Part shown: one piece after another, positions 8,352-16,429 of the stretch
How the letters are laid out: each line of letters starts with the position of its first letter
Position numbering within the stretch: the stretch's first letter is position 1
From: an uncultured Pseudokineococcus sp.
GTDB lineage: Bacteria > Actinomycetota > Actinomycetes > Actinomycetales > Quadrisphaeraceae
Direction: 5' to 3'
Assembly (NCBI RefSeq): GCF_947499845.1
Contig: NZ_CANMPM010000003.1
Location: 124,001-188,000, forward strand
DNA length: 64,000 bases
The notes under the pieces: generated by a model
Database searches by the model: none
The model's input: the letters and a program-made list of their open reading frames with translations, nothing else
What the model was told of the DNA's origin: nothing
Made by a program: the position numbers and the translations under genes

Positions 8352-9014
8352 TCAGGCGAGGGCGCCCTCGGCGTGGCGGCCCAGCGGCCCGGCGAGGACG
8401 TCGGCGAGGGCCCCGAGGCGCCACAGCTCCGAGCGGTGCAGCCCGAGGCCGCGCTCGCGCACGAGCAGGACGCCGACGCGGCGGCGTCCCGCGGGCAGCA
8501 GGGCCGCGCCGGCGCACGTGCCCGAGCCGTCGGGGCGGGGCAGCGTCGTGGCGGCGACGCGCGCGGGCGCGGACGGGCGGACGGCCTCCTCGCCGGGCCC
8601 GGGGTCGGTGACCGCTACGACGCCGTCGGCGCACCCGTGCCGGTCGAGGCGCACCACGGCGGCCCAGTCGACGTCGAGCGCGGCGGGCGCGCCGTCGACG
8701 AGGGTGCGCGCGGCGTGCTCGGGGCGGGCGAGGACCTGCGCCACCAGCCCGAGCTCGGGGGAACCGTCGGCGGGCAGCGCGGGCGCCCGGACGCCGGTGA
8801 CCTCCACGCCGGTCGTGCCGGCCAGCCGGCGCTCGAGCCGCCCGAGGTGGTCCTCGTCGCGGACCTCGACGAGGAGGTCGTCGGTGGCGCGGCCCGCCTC
8901 GCTGCCGAGGACGCGCAGGCCCGCGACGTCGGCGCCCGTGGCCCCCACGGCGGACGTCAGCACGCCGAGCGAGCCCGTGCGGTCCGGGACGACGACGCGG
9001 ACGCGTGCGAGCAC
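8352..9014 (-). CDS. ACT-domain protein with GAF-like C-terminal half
   Basis: A 220-residue cytoplasmic protein. Residues 1-75 look like an ACT domain, the small-molecule-binding fold (VRVVVPDRTGSLGVLTSAVGATGADVAG, then DDLLVEVRDEDHLGRLERRL). The remaining 145 residues have a GAF-like feel (a VARVAATTLPRPDGSGTCAGAALLPAG pattern with strands VGVLLVRE) but I am less sure of this. ACT domains usually bind amino acids and regulate; no enzyme is fused here, so this is a sensor of unknown output. GTG at 9014 has GGAGG 6 nt upstream. It stands alone between converging and diverging neighbours. Confidence 0.75.
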   Translation of the reverse strand: MLARVRVVVPDRTGSLGVLTSAVGATGADVAGLRVLGSEAGRATDDLLVEVRDEDHLGRLERRLAGTTGVEVTGVRAPALPADGSPELGLVAQVLARPEHAARTLVDGAPAALDVDWAAVVRLDRHGCADGVVAVTDPGPGEEAVRPSAPARVAATTLPRPDGSGTCAGAALLPAGRRRVGVLLVRERGLGLHRSELWRLGALADVLAGPLGRHAEGALA

Positions 9015-9095
9015 GGGGCACCTCCGGGGCGGGGCGTCGGGGCGGACGGTCCGGCGACCGACCCTGCGGAGATCCTGCCGGGGTCGTGCGTCGTC

Positions 9096-9193
9096 CGGGT
9101 GACGTGAGTGTCACCCGTCCGTGTCGGGGCGGCCAGCCGTGGGCCCCAGCGGTGGACGGAGGGCGCGGTCCGCCGCGCCGTCGGTCCACCGCT
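9096..9193. other. Two stacked inverted repeats in a 341-bp intergenic gap
   Basis: The 9015-9355 gap holds no gene I would defend. It contains a perfect 8-bp inverted repeat (CGGGTGAC at 9096-9103, GTCACCCG at 9110-9117). A nested hairpin follows: outer arms AGCGGTGGAC (9148-9157) and GTCCACCGCT (9184-9193), and inner arms GGCGCGG (9162-9168) and CCGCGCC (9173-9179). Since the flanking genes diverge, these are operator- or leader-type structures rather than terminators. A 29-codon frame from the ATG at 9270 to the epimerase start could be a leader peptide, without strong support. Confidence 0.5.
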
Positions 9194-9355
9194 CGCCTCC
9201 ACCCGCGCCGTCGCGGGCCCGCGGCGTCCCGGGGTGCGCGCCGTCGCCGGCGGTGCCACGGTCGCCGCCATGCCCACCCGCGACCCAGCCCCCGTCGCCC
9301 ACCTCGCCACCGCCACCACCGGCGCCGCGCCGTCCGCCCCCTCCGGGAGCGCCCG

Positions 9356-10213
9356 GTGAGCCGCGTCGTCGTCACCGGCGCCGCCGGCAAGCTCGGCCGC
9401 GCCGTGACGGCCGACCTGCGCGCGCACGGCTGGGACGTCCTGCCGGTCGACCGCGCGGCCGGCCCCGGCGCGCCCGAGGGCCTGCTCGAGGTCGACCTCA
9501 CCGACCAGGCGCAGGTCGTCGAGGTCGTCGCCGGCCGCACGGACGAGAGGGGCGGGCGCGTGGACGCCGTGGCCCACCTCGCCGCCGTGCCGGCGCCCGG
9601 GCGGGTGCCCAACTCGGCGACCTTCGCGAACAACATGACGGCGTCGTGGAACGTCCAGACGGCCGCGCGGGCGGCGGGCGTCCGGCACGTGGTCTGGGCC
9701 AGCAGCGAGACGGTCCTCGGGCTGCCCTTCGACGAGCCGCCGCCCTACGCGCCGGTCGACGAGGCCTACCGCGCCCGCCCCGGGTCGACGTACTCCCTCG
9801 TCAAGACGCTCGAGGAGGAGATGGCGCACCACCTGTGCCGCTGGGACCCCGAGCTGACGATGGTGGGGCTGCGCTTCTCGAACGTCATGGAGCCGCACGA
9901 CTACGCGGAGTTCCCCTCCTTCGACACCGACCCGATGCGCCGCAAGTGGAACCTGTGGGGCTACATCGACGCCCGCGACGGCGCCCAGGCCGTGCGCAGG
10001 GGCCTCGAGCTCGAGCGCCCCGGCGCCCACGTGGCGATCATCGCCGCCGCGGACACGGTGATGACCCGGTCCAGCGCGAGCCTCATGGCGGAGGTCTTCC
10101 CGGGCGTGGAGGTCCGCGGGGAGCTGGGCGAGCACGAGACGCTCCTCGGCATCGGCACCGCCCGCGAGCTCCTCGGCTACGAGCCGCAGCACTCCTGGCG
10201 CGACGAGGTCTGA
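9356..10213 (+). CDS. NAD-dependent epimerase/dehydratase (extended SDR)
   Basis: A 285-residue Rossmann-fold enzyme. The nucleotide-binding loop VVVTGAAGKLGRAV is at residues 4-17, an acidic residue follows beta-2 (LPVDRA), and the catalytic YxxxK is present as YSLVK with an upstream Ser in WASSETVLG. It belongs to the sugar-nucleotide epimerase type of extended SDRs, but the substrate is not evident. Start GTG at 9356 has GGGAG about 8 nt upstream. The gene is preceded by a structured leader and followed by an unrelated peptidase-like gene, so no pathway is suggested by context. Confidence 0.85.
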   Translation: MSRVVVTGAAGKLGRAVTADLRAHGWDVLPVDRAAGPGAPEGLLEVDLTDQAQVVEVVAGRTDERGGRVDAVAHLAAVPAPGRVPNSATFANNMTASWNVQTAARAAGVRHVVWASSETVLGLPFDEPPPYAPVDEAYRARPGSTYSLVKTLEEEMAHHLCRWDPELTMVGLRFSNVMEPHDYAEFPSFDTDPMRRKWNLWGYIDARDGAQAVRRGLELERPGAHVAIIAAADTVMTRSSASLMAEVFPGVEVRGELGEHETLLGIGTARELLGYEPQHSWRDEV

Positions 10214-10300
10214 GCCGCTCGCCGGGGCGGCGGCGGGTCGGGCGGGCGGCTCCGCCCGTCACGACCCCGTCCGCCCCGTTCCTCCGGCAGAGTCGACCCC

Positions 10301-11800
10301 GTGACGACAGCGCTGCCGCCCCTGCACCGGTCCGAGGTGGACGGCGTCCCCGTCCTGTGGCGCGAGGCGCCGGGGCCGCTGACCGCCGGCCTCGTCCTCG
10401 GCGTCGGCCGTCGCGACGAGACCTTCACGGGCGGCGGGACGACCCACCTCCTCGAGCACCTCGTCATGCACGAGGCGCGCCTGCCGAGGCTGGAGTGCAA
10501 CGCCTCGGTGGGGATCGCGTCCACCGAGCTGACGGTGACCGGTCGGCCCGACCGCGTCGTCGACTTCCTCGCGCGGGCCTGCCGCCTGCTCGCCGACCCG
10601 CCGGTCGAGCGGCGTGCGGTGGAGGCCCGGGTCCTCGCCGCCGAGGAGCGGGAGGAGGGCCCGGACCTCGTGGGCGCCCTCCTCGTGGAGCGGTTCGGGT
10701 ACCGCGGCCCCGGCCTCGTGGGCGCGGTGGAGCCGGCCCTGGGCGCCCTCTCCGCGGAGGCGGTGCGGGCGTGGTCCGCCCGCTGGGCGGTGCGCGGCGC
10801 GGCGGCGTGCTGGCTCACCGGCCCGCCGCCGGAGGGGCTGTCGCTGCCCCTGCCGGCCGGGCGACGGCCCGGCGCCGAGGACGGCCTGCCGGAGCAGGTG
10901 GCCCTCCCGGGGTGGACGCAGCTGCCCGGCCCGGTGCTCGCCGTGAGCGGCCTCGTGCCCGTGGGGCCGGCGGCCGGCGTCGCCCTGCACGTCCTGCGGG
11001 ACAGGCTGGAGGAGGAGCTGCGGCACCGCCGGGGGCTCACCTACGGCGTGGACTCGTCCCTCGACCGGCTGTCGGCCCGCGACCGGCACGCGCTGCTCGC
11101 CACGCAGGTGCGCGAGGGCGCCGAGACGGAGGCCTTCGGGGTGCTGCGCGAGGTGCTCGCGGCGCTCGCGGCCGAGGGGCCCACCGACGCCGAGCTCGCC
11201 GGTGAGGTCGAGTCCGCGGAGGAGACCCTGACGGACCAGCGCACGACCTCCGACGAGCTGTCGGCGCTCGCGGAGGCGGCGGTGCTCGGCTGGCCGGCGG
11301 AGGCGACCGAGGAGCTGCTCGCGTCGGTGCGGGACCTCACGGGCGAGGACGTGAGGGAGGCGGCGCGCCACCTCGAGCGGTCGGCGCTCGTCGCCGTCCC
11401 CGAGGGCGTCGACCTGGAGGTGCCCGGGCTCCCGCGGCTGGCCGACGGCTCCGGCGAGGTCGTCGAGGGACGGGTGCACCGCCCGCGGCTCCTCCGCGGC
11501 GTCCCGCGGGGCGCCCGCCTCGTCGTGGGTGGCAGCGGGGCGTCGCTCGACCTCGGGGGCGGGCAGGTGACCACCGTGCGGTGGGACGAGGTGGTCGGCC
11601 TCGTGGAGGCCGGCGACGCCGACGCCGACTTCACCCACCAGCTCGTCAGCGCGCGCGGTCTCAGCATCCCGCTCCAGGCCCGTGACTGGCGCGGCGGTGA
11701 CGAGGCGCTGCGGGCGGTCCTCGCCGCCGTGCCGGCGCGCCTCCACGTGCGGGGCGACCCGGAGGGGGCGTCGCAGCGGGCCGACCGGGAGCGCGCGTGA
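10301..11800 (+). CDS. M16 family metallopeptidase-like protein with C-terminal extension
   Basis: A 499-residue cytoplasmic protein. The inverted zinc motif of M16 peptidases is intact: HLLEH at residues 49-53, with candidate third-ligand glutamates about 60 residues on in VEARVLAAEEREEG. The second M16 half carries RHRRGLTYGVDSSL, the usual substrate-binding motif. About 110 residues after the M16 core (LVVGGSGASLDLGGGQVTTVRW onward) form an extra domain I read as a small beta-rich, perhaps PH-like, module. The protein is short for a two-half enzyme but complete. Its last codons overlap the VOC gene start by 4 nt, so the two are translationally coupled. Confidence 0.75.
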   Translation: MTTALPPLHRSEVDGVPVLWREAPGPLTAGLVLGVGRRDETFTGGGTTHLLEHLVMHEARLPRLECNASVGIASTELTVTGRPDRVVDFLARACRLLADPPVERRAVEARVLAAEEREEGPDLVGALLVERFGYRGPGLVGAVEPALGALSAEAVRAWSARWAVRGAAACWLTGPPPEGLSLPLPAGRRPGAEDGLPEQVALPGWTQLPGPVLAVSGLVPVGPAAGVALHVLRDRLEEELRHRRGLTYGVDSSLDRLSARDRHALLATQVREGAETEAFGVLREVLAALAAEGPTDAELAGEVESAEETLTDQRTTSDELSALAEAAVLGWPAEATEELLASVRDLTGEDVREAARHLERSALVAVPEGVDLEVPGLPRLADGSGEVVEGRVHRPRLLRGVPRGARLVVGGSGASLDLGGGQVTTVRWDEVVGLVEAGDADADFTHQLVSARGLSIPLQARDWRGGDEALRAVLAAVPARLHVRGDPEGASQRADRERA

Positions 11801-12213
11801 GCACCGGGTCGGACGGCGTGCCCCTGCGGCTGTCCGCGGCCGTCCTGGGCGGCCCCGACCCGGGCGCCCTCGCGGCGTTCTACCGCGCGCTGCTGGGGTG
11901 GGAGGTCCTGCTGGAGGAGCCGGAGTGGGTCATGCTCCGCCCGCCCGGCGGCGGTACCGGGCTGTCCTTCCAGCTGGAGCGCGACCACGTGCCGCCCGTC
12001 TGGCCGCAGGGCCCCGGGGACCAGCAGGTGCAGGTGCACCTCGACGTGGCCGTGGAGGTCCGTGGCGGCGACCCGGCGGCGTCGCTGGCGGCGGCGGCCG
12101 AGCGCGCCGTCGCCCTCGGCGGCCGGCTGCCCGAGCACCAGCCGCAGGAGGACGTCCGCGTCGTCCTCGACCCGGCGGGCCACCCCTTCTGCCTCTTCCT
12201 GCCGGAGGGCTGA
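11797..12213 (+). CDS. VOC (glyoxalase/bleomycin resistance) family protein
   Basis: A 138-residue protein with two beta-alpha-beta-beta-beta modules. Module 1 (LSAAVLGGPDPGALAAFYRALLGWEV) has the helix typical of the family. Module 2 (VQVHLDVAVEVRG, AVALGGRL, VVLDPAGHPFCLF) ends with the usual DPxGHPFCL. Metal-ligand candidates are His in VHLDV and the late strand. The family spans dioxygenases, glyoxalases and antibiotic-binding proteins, so the substrate is undefined. GTGA overlap with the M16-like gene suggests a shared transcript. Confidence 0.85.
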   Translation: MSTGSDGVPLRLSAAVLGGPDPGALAAFYRALLGWEVLLEEPEWVMLRPPGGGTGLSFQLERDHVPPVWPQGPGDQQVQVHLDVAVEVRGGDPAASLAAAAERAVALGGRLPEHQPQEDVRVVLDPAGHPFCLFLPEG

Positions 12214-12295
12214 GGGCCCTCGACGGGATGCGTGACCGGACGCGCGGGCGGCCGCCCCGTCCGGTGGTGCGCGCGGTGCGGCAGGGTGGGCCGTC

Positions 12296-13354
12296 GTGGC
12301 GGACCGCAGCGGCGTCGTGGTGGTGGGCAGCGCGAACCTCGACGTCGTCCTCGGCGTCGACGACGTCCCGCAGCCGGGGGAGACGGTCCTCGCCCGCTCC
12401 CGCGCCGAGCACGTCGGCGGCAAGGGGCTCAACCAGGCCGTCGCGGCCGCCCGGTGCGGGGCGGCGACGACCTTCGTCGGAGCGGTCGGTGACGACGCCG
12501 CCGGGCGGCGCCTGCGCGACGCGCTCACCGCCGCGGGGGTCGCGGTCCGCCTCCGCGCGCTCGAGCGCCCCACGGGGACGGCCTTCGTGACCGTCGCCGG
12601 GAGCGGCGAGAACGTCATCGTCGTCGACCCGGGCGCCAACGCGGGGCTCGTCGACCTCGCGCCGGCCGAGCTCGCCGCGGTGCGCGGCGCCGGCCACCTG
12701 CTGTGCCAGCTCGAGGTGCCGACGGCCACCGTGGCCGCCGCGGCGTCGGAGGCCTCGGCGGCCGGCGTCGTCGTGGTCCTCAACCCCTCGCCGGTGCAGC
12801 CCCTGCCCGCCGGGCTCCTCGCCGACGTCGACGTCCTGCTCGTCAACGAGCACGAGGCCGCGGCCCTCGCCGGGGACGGGGCGGGCGGGGCCGGGGCGGA
12901 CGGGGCCGGGGCGGACGGCGACGGGGCGGACGGCGACGGAGCGGCCGGGGCCGGTGGCGACGACGCGGACGTCGTCGCGCGCGCCCGCGCCCTGGCGCGC
13001 CGCCTGCTCGAGGTGGTGCCCCGCGTGGTCGTCACCCTCGGCGCGGCGGGCGCCCTCGTGGTCGTGCGGGGCGGGGCGGACGGCGGCGTCCACGTGCCCG
13101 GTCTCCCGGTGCCCGTCGTCGACACGACGGGCGCGGGCGACGTCGTCGCCGGGGCCCTCGCCGCGGCGCTCGAGGAGGCCCGGGCGGGCGTCGAGGGGCG
13201 AGGGGCGCCGGACGAGGAGCGGCTCGTCGCCGCCGCGCGCCGCGCGACGGCGGCCGCCGCGCTGTCGGTGCAGCGGCCGGGGGCGTCGGCGTCCGCGCCG
13301 CGGCGCGAGGAGGTCGAGGCGCTGCTGGCGGGGTGGTCGACCCCTCGTCCGTAG
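12296..13354 (+). CDS. rbsK: Ribokinase (PfkB family carbohydrate kinase)
   Basis: A 352-residue sugar kinase that phosphorylates ribose to ribose-5-phosphate. N-terminal GSANLDVVLGVDDVPQPGETV and the substrate glycines HVGGKGLNQAVAAARCGA match ribokinase. The catalytic/anion-hole motif DTTGAGDVVAGAL is intact near residue 277. It is longer than the usual ~305 residues because an Ala/Gly/Asp simple-sequence run of about 30 residues (roughly 195-225) is inserted before the ATP-binding lobe, after LLVNEHEAAALAG. The run is encoded by a degenerate GGGGCGGACGG repeat, probably expanded by slippage. No ribose transporter is adjacent. Another PfkB sugar specificity is possible. Confidence 0.88.
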   Translation: MADRSGVVVVGSANLDVVLGVDDVPQPGETVLARSRAEHVGGKGLNQAVAAARCGAATTFVGAVGDDAAGRRLRDALTAAGVAVRLRALERPTGTAFVTVAGSGENVIVVDPGANAGLVDLAPAELAAVRGAGHLLCQLEVPTATVAAAASEASAAGVVVVLNPSPVQPLPAGLLADVDVLLVNEHEAAALAGDGAGGAGADGAGADGDGADGDGAAGAGGDDADVVARARALARRLLEVVPRVVVTLGAAGALVVVRGGADGGVHVPGLPVPVVDTTGAGDVVAGALAAALEEARAGVEGRGAPDEERLVAAARRATAAAALSVQRPGASASAPRREEVEALLAGWSTPRP

Positions 13355-13391
13355 CGGCGGGCGCCCGACCGGGGGACGCCCGTGCGATCAC

Positions 13392-13407
13392 TCGAACACC
13401 TGTGCGA
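13392..13407. promoter_or_regulatory. LexA (SOS) box
   Basis: TCGAAC-ACCT-GTGCGA matches the mycobacterial/actinobacterial SOS consensus TCGAAC-N4-GTTCGA at 11 of 12 arm positions. It lies directly upstream of the small gene at 13418, with no other gene start nearby, so LexA-controlled, DNA-damage-induced expression of that gene is likely. Confidence 0.75.
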
Positions 13408-13417
13408 ACCTGCTCAC

Positions 13418-13783
13418 GTGGGTGGCGGGTGGTCGAGCAGCAGGGCGGCGGCCTTCCGCCGCTCGCTGGCCGACCGGCACGACGGCCACGAGGGGGCCGA
13501 GCACGAGGGGAGCGCTGAGCAGGTGGTGGACCAGCGCCGGGGCGAGGGGCGGCAGGAGGAGGGGCGGGCGCGCGGCGGGCGCGGCACGCACTGCTGGGTG
13601 CTCATCCCCGACACCGACCCCATGCCCGGCGTGGTCGCGGGCTGGCGCCGCGACCACGGCGGCGCCTGGGAGGCGCGGGTCGCCTACGCGCTCGGCGACG
13701 ACGGCAGCGCGGGCGCCGCAGGGACGGCGGGCGTCGTCACGGGGTGGCTGCCCGCCAGCTGCCTGCGCCCCTACCCGTCCTGA
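13418..13783 (+). CDS. Small conserved protein, likely SOS-regulated
   Basis: A 121-residue protein from this start. The N-terminal 50 residues are charged and low-complexity. The conserved-looking core is GTHCWVLIPDTDPMPGVVAGWRR, then WEARVAYALGDD and VVTGWLPASCLRPY at the end, a pattern I associate with small uncharacterised actinobacterial proteins. A LexA box lies 11 bp upstream of this GTG; an earlier GTG at 13382 would put the box inside the gene, so I rejected it. A later start at 13523 or 13526, behind GAGGGGAG, is also plausible and would leave just the core of about 86 residues. Function unknown; damage response is inferred from the box only. Confidence 0.65.
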   Translation: MGGGWSSSRAAAFRRSLADRHDGHEGAEHEGSAEQVVDQRRGEGRQEEGRARGGRGTHCWVLIPDTDPMPGVVAGWRRDHGGAWEARVAYALGDDGSAGAAGTAGVVTGWLPASCLRPYPS

Positions 13784-13835
13784 GCGCCCGGCCGCCCGAC
13801 GCCCTCGCCGTCCGACAGGGGCCCGGCCGGTCGCC

Positions 13836-14552
13836 TCACGACGCCGTCCACCGGTACTCCAACTCCGGGCGGCCCGCCCCGCCGTAGCGGGGGCGCCGGT
13901 CGGCGGCGCCCGTGCCCATGAGGTGCTCGAGGTAGCGGCGCGCCGTCACCCGCCCGACGCCGACCCGGGTGGCCACCTCCGCCGCCGACGACGGCGCCTC
14001 CCTCAGCACGGCCACCACGGCCGCCAGGGTCTCCTCCGCCAGCCCGCCCCCGCGGGGGGCCGGCTCGTCCCCGGGCACGAGGTGGCCGGACAGCAGGCGG
14101 TCGACCTCCGCCTGCGAGAGCGCCGCGCCGTCGGCGTCGGCCGGGCCGCGCGCCGCCGCGTACTGCCGCAGCCGCTCCCGCAGCGCCGCCCCGGCGAAGG
14201 GCTTGAGCAGGTACCCGACGACGCCGAGCGACGTCGCCGCCCGCACCGTCGACAGCTCCCGCGCCGAGGTGACGGCGAGCACGTCCGTCCACCGCCCCGC
14301 CGCGCGCAGGGCGCGGACGACGTCGAGCCCGGAGCGGTCGGGCAGGTGCATGTCGAGGAGCACGAGGTCGACGGCCGCGCCCTCCGCGCCGCGCAGCCGC
14401 AGCAGCGCCTCGGCGGCCGTGGCGGCGGGCGGCAGGGCCCGGAAGCCCGGGACCGCGTCCACGTGCCCCCGGTGGGCGGCGGCGGCGACCGGCTCGTCCT
14501 CCACCACGAGGACGACGAGGTCGCGGTCGCGCGGGCCCCCGGCCGTCGTCAC
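13836..14552 (-). CDS. Two-component response regulator, DcuR/CitB family
   Basis: A 238-residue regulator. The receiver domain (residues 10-130) has the acidic pair in VVEDEP, the phospho-acceptor Asp in DLVLLDMHLPDRSG and the late Lys in GYLLKPF. The C-terminal helix-turn-helix SSAAEVATRVGVGRVTARRYLEHL is the type seen in CitB/DcuR/DctR regulators of di- and tricarboxylate uptake. GTG at 14552 overlaps the kinase stop by 4 nt (GTGA), so it is co-translated with the sensor. Divergent dctA beyond the kinase is the probable target. Confidence 0.9.
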   Translation of the reverse strand: MTTAGGPRDRDLVVLVVEDEPVAAAAHRGHVDAVPGFRALPPAATAAEALLRLRGAEGAAVDLVLLDMHLPDRSGLDVVRALRAAGRWTDVLAVTSARELSTVRAATSLGVVGYLLKPFAGAALRERLRQYAAARGPADADGAALSQAEVDRLLSGHLVPGDEPAPRGGGLAEETLAAVVAVLREAPSSAAEVATRVGVGRVTARRYLEHLMGTGAADRRPRYGGAGRPELEYRWTAS

Positions 14553-16304
14553 AGCGCCGCCCGTCGTCCCTCGGGGACCACCTGCGCCGGCAGCAGCACG
14601 CGGAAGCGGGCGCCGCCGAGCACCGAGCGGTCGACCTCGACCCGCCCCCCGAGGCGCTCGACGGTCTGGCCGACGAGCGCCAGCCCCAGGCCGCGGCCGT
14701 GCAGGCGCCGCCCGTCGTCCTTGGTGGACCAGCCGCGCCGGAAGGCGGCCCCGGCCTCCTCGGCGGACAGCCCGCGGCCGGAGTCGCTCACCTCCACGGC
14801 GAGGCCCTCGGCGTCCAGACCGAGGTGGACCTCGACGAGGGCCCCGCCACCGTCCCCGTCCCAGGCGTCCCGCGCCGTCGCGGCGGCGTCGACGGCGTTG
14901 TCGAGCAGGTTGCCGAGCACCGTGAGCACGTCGCGCACGGGCGTGCCCGTGCGCTCCAGCGCGCCCTCGTCGAGGGCGCTGCCGGCGGCGACGACGAGCT
15001 CCACCCCGCGCTCGCCCGCCCGGGCGCTGGCGCCGAGGAGCAGCGCCGCCACGACGGGCTCGTCGACGGCCCCGACGACGTGGTCGGTGAGCGCCTGCGC
15101 CTCGGCCAGCTCGTCGACGGCGAGGTCGACCGCCTCGTCCACCCGGCCCATCTCGACGAGCTGCACGACCGTGTGGAGCCGGTTGGAGAACTCGTGGGCC
15201 TGGCTGCGGAGCGCCTCGGCGAGCGAGCGCGTCGTCTCGAGCTCGTCGGTCAGCGCCAGCAGGTCGGTGCGGTCGCGCAGCGTGACGACCCGCCCGGCGA
15301 CGGCGCCGGCGTGCGGCGTCCCCTCCACCGCCGCCTCCTCGGCCCCGCCGCCGTCCGGGCCGGCTCCCGGGGCGCGCGCCGCGCGGACGGACGCGACGAG
15401 CACGCGCCGGCTCGTGAGGAGCACCTCGTCGGCGGCCTCGTCGTCGGCCGTCAGCAGGCGCACGAGGGCCGCCGGGAGCGGCAGCTGCGCCACCGGCCGC
15501 CCGACGACGTCGTCGTCGGCGTCCGGCAGGTCGAGCAGCCGGCGGGCCTCGGCGTTGACCAGCTGCACCCTCCCGCCGGCGTCGACGAGCAGGAGCCCCT
15601 CGCGCACCGACCGGAGCACCGTGTCGTAGTAGGTGAACATCCGCGCGAGCTCCGGCCCCGCCAGGCCCAGCGTCAGCCGGCGCGCCCGGCGGGCCACGAG
15701 GTAGGAGCCGCCGAGCGCGAGGACGAGGACGGCGCCGCCGGCGACCGCGACGACGTGCACGTCGCGCGCGACCTCGCGGCCCACCGCGGCCACGGAGATG
15801 CCCGACGAGACGAGGGCGACGACGCGGCCGGTCTCCGCGCCGTCCGGGCCGTCGGCGCGCACGGGCACGACGGCGCGCACCGACGGGCCCAGCGTCCCCG
15901 TGTACGTCTCGAGGACCCGGCCGCCGGCCAGGGCCGCGGCGCGCGAGCCGAGGTAGGTGCGGCCGACCTGCGCCGGGTCGGGGTGCGTCCAGCGCGTGCC
16001 GTCCGGGGCCATGACGACGACGAAGGACGTCCCGGTCTCCGCCCGCACCCGCTCCGCGAAGGGCTGCAGGGCCGCCGTCCGCGCGGCGTCGTCGAGGTCG
16101 CCCGTCGCGGCGGCCAGCACCTCCGGGGCGTCGGCGACCGTATGCCACCGCGGACGCCCGCTCGCCCGCGCTGCGCTCGGCGTCGCGACGCGCGTCGACC
16201 CCCGCGAGCACCGCGCCGACGGCGACGACGACGAGGACGACGAGCACCTGCCACCACATGAGGTGCGCCGCGACGCTGCGGGGCCCCCGGCGGCTGCTCG
16301 GCAC
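14549..16304 (-). pseudogene. DcuS/CitA-type sensor histidine kinase with apparent frameshift
   Basis: The kinase reads in two frames. From GTG at 16304 the first frame gives a signal-anchor helix (MWWQVLVVLVVVAVGAVLAG) and ERASAVA. It must then shift near 16141-16144 to continue as TVADAPEVLAAATGD, the normal start of a CitA/DcuS sensor domain. Removing one base in the CATAC there restores a single 585-codon gene. Downstream everything is intact: periplasmic PAS-like domain, second helix, cytoplasmic PAS (REGLLLVDAGGRVQLVN), H-box SQAHEFSNRLH, N-box NLLDNAVDA, and G-boxes ending HGRGLGLALVGQ. It may be a sequencing error, a recent mutation, or the real start may be GTG at 16120, which would lose the first anchor. 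Confidence 0.75.
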
Positions 16305-16429
16305 GCCGCCAGTGTGGACCGCCGCGGACGCTAGGCACGCAAGGGTGCGCCGGCCGCGCACCGGGCCGCAGGCTGCCGCCCGGCTCGGCGCGCGTCGGCG
16401 CGCCGGCGACGCTCTCGACGAGGAGACCC

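Noticed and set aside
9270-9359. 29-codon leader peptide before the epimerase
   Set aside because: It ends over the epimerase start, which is suggestive, but it has no ribosome site or attenuator codons, so I mention it only within the gap description.
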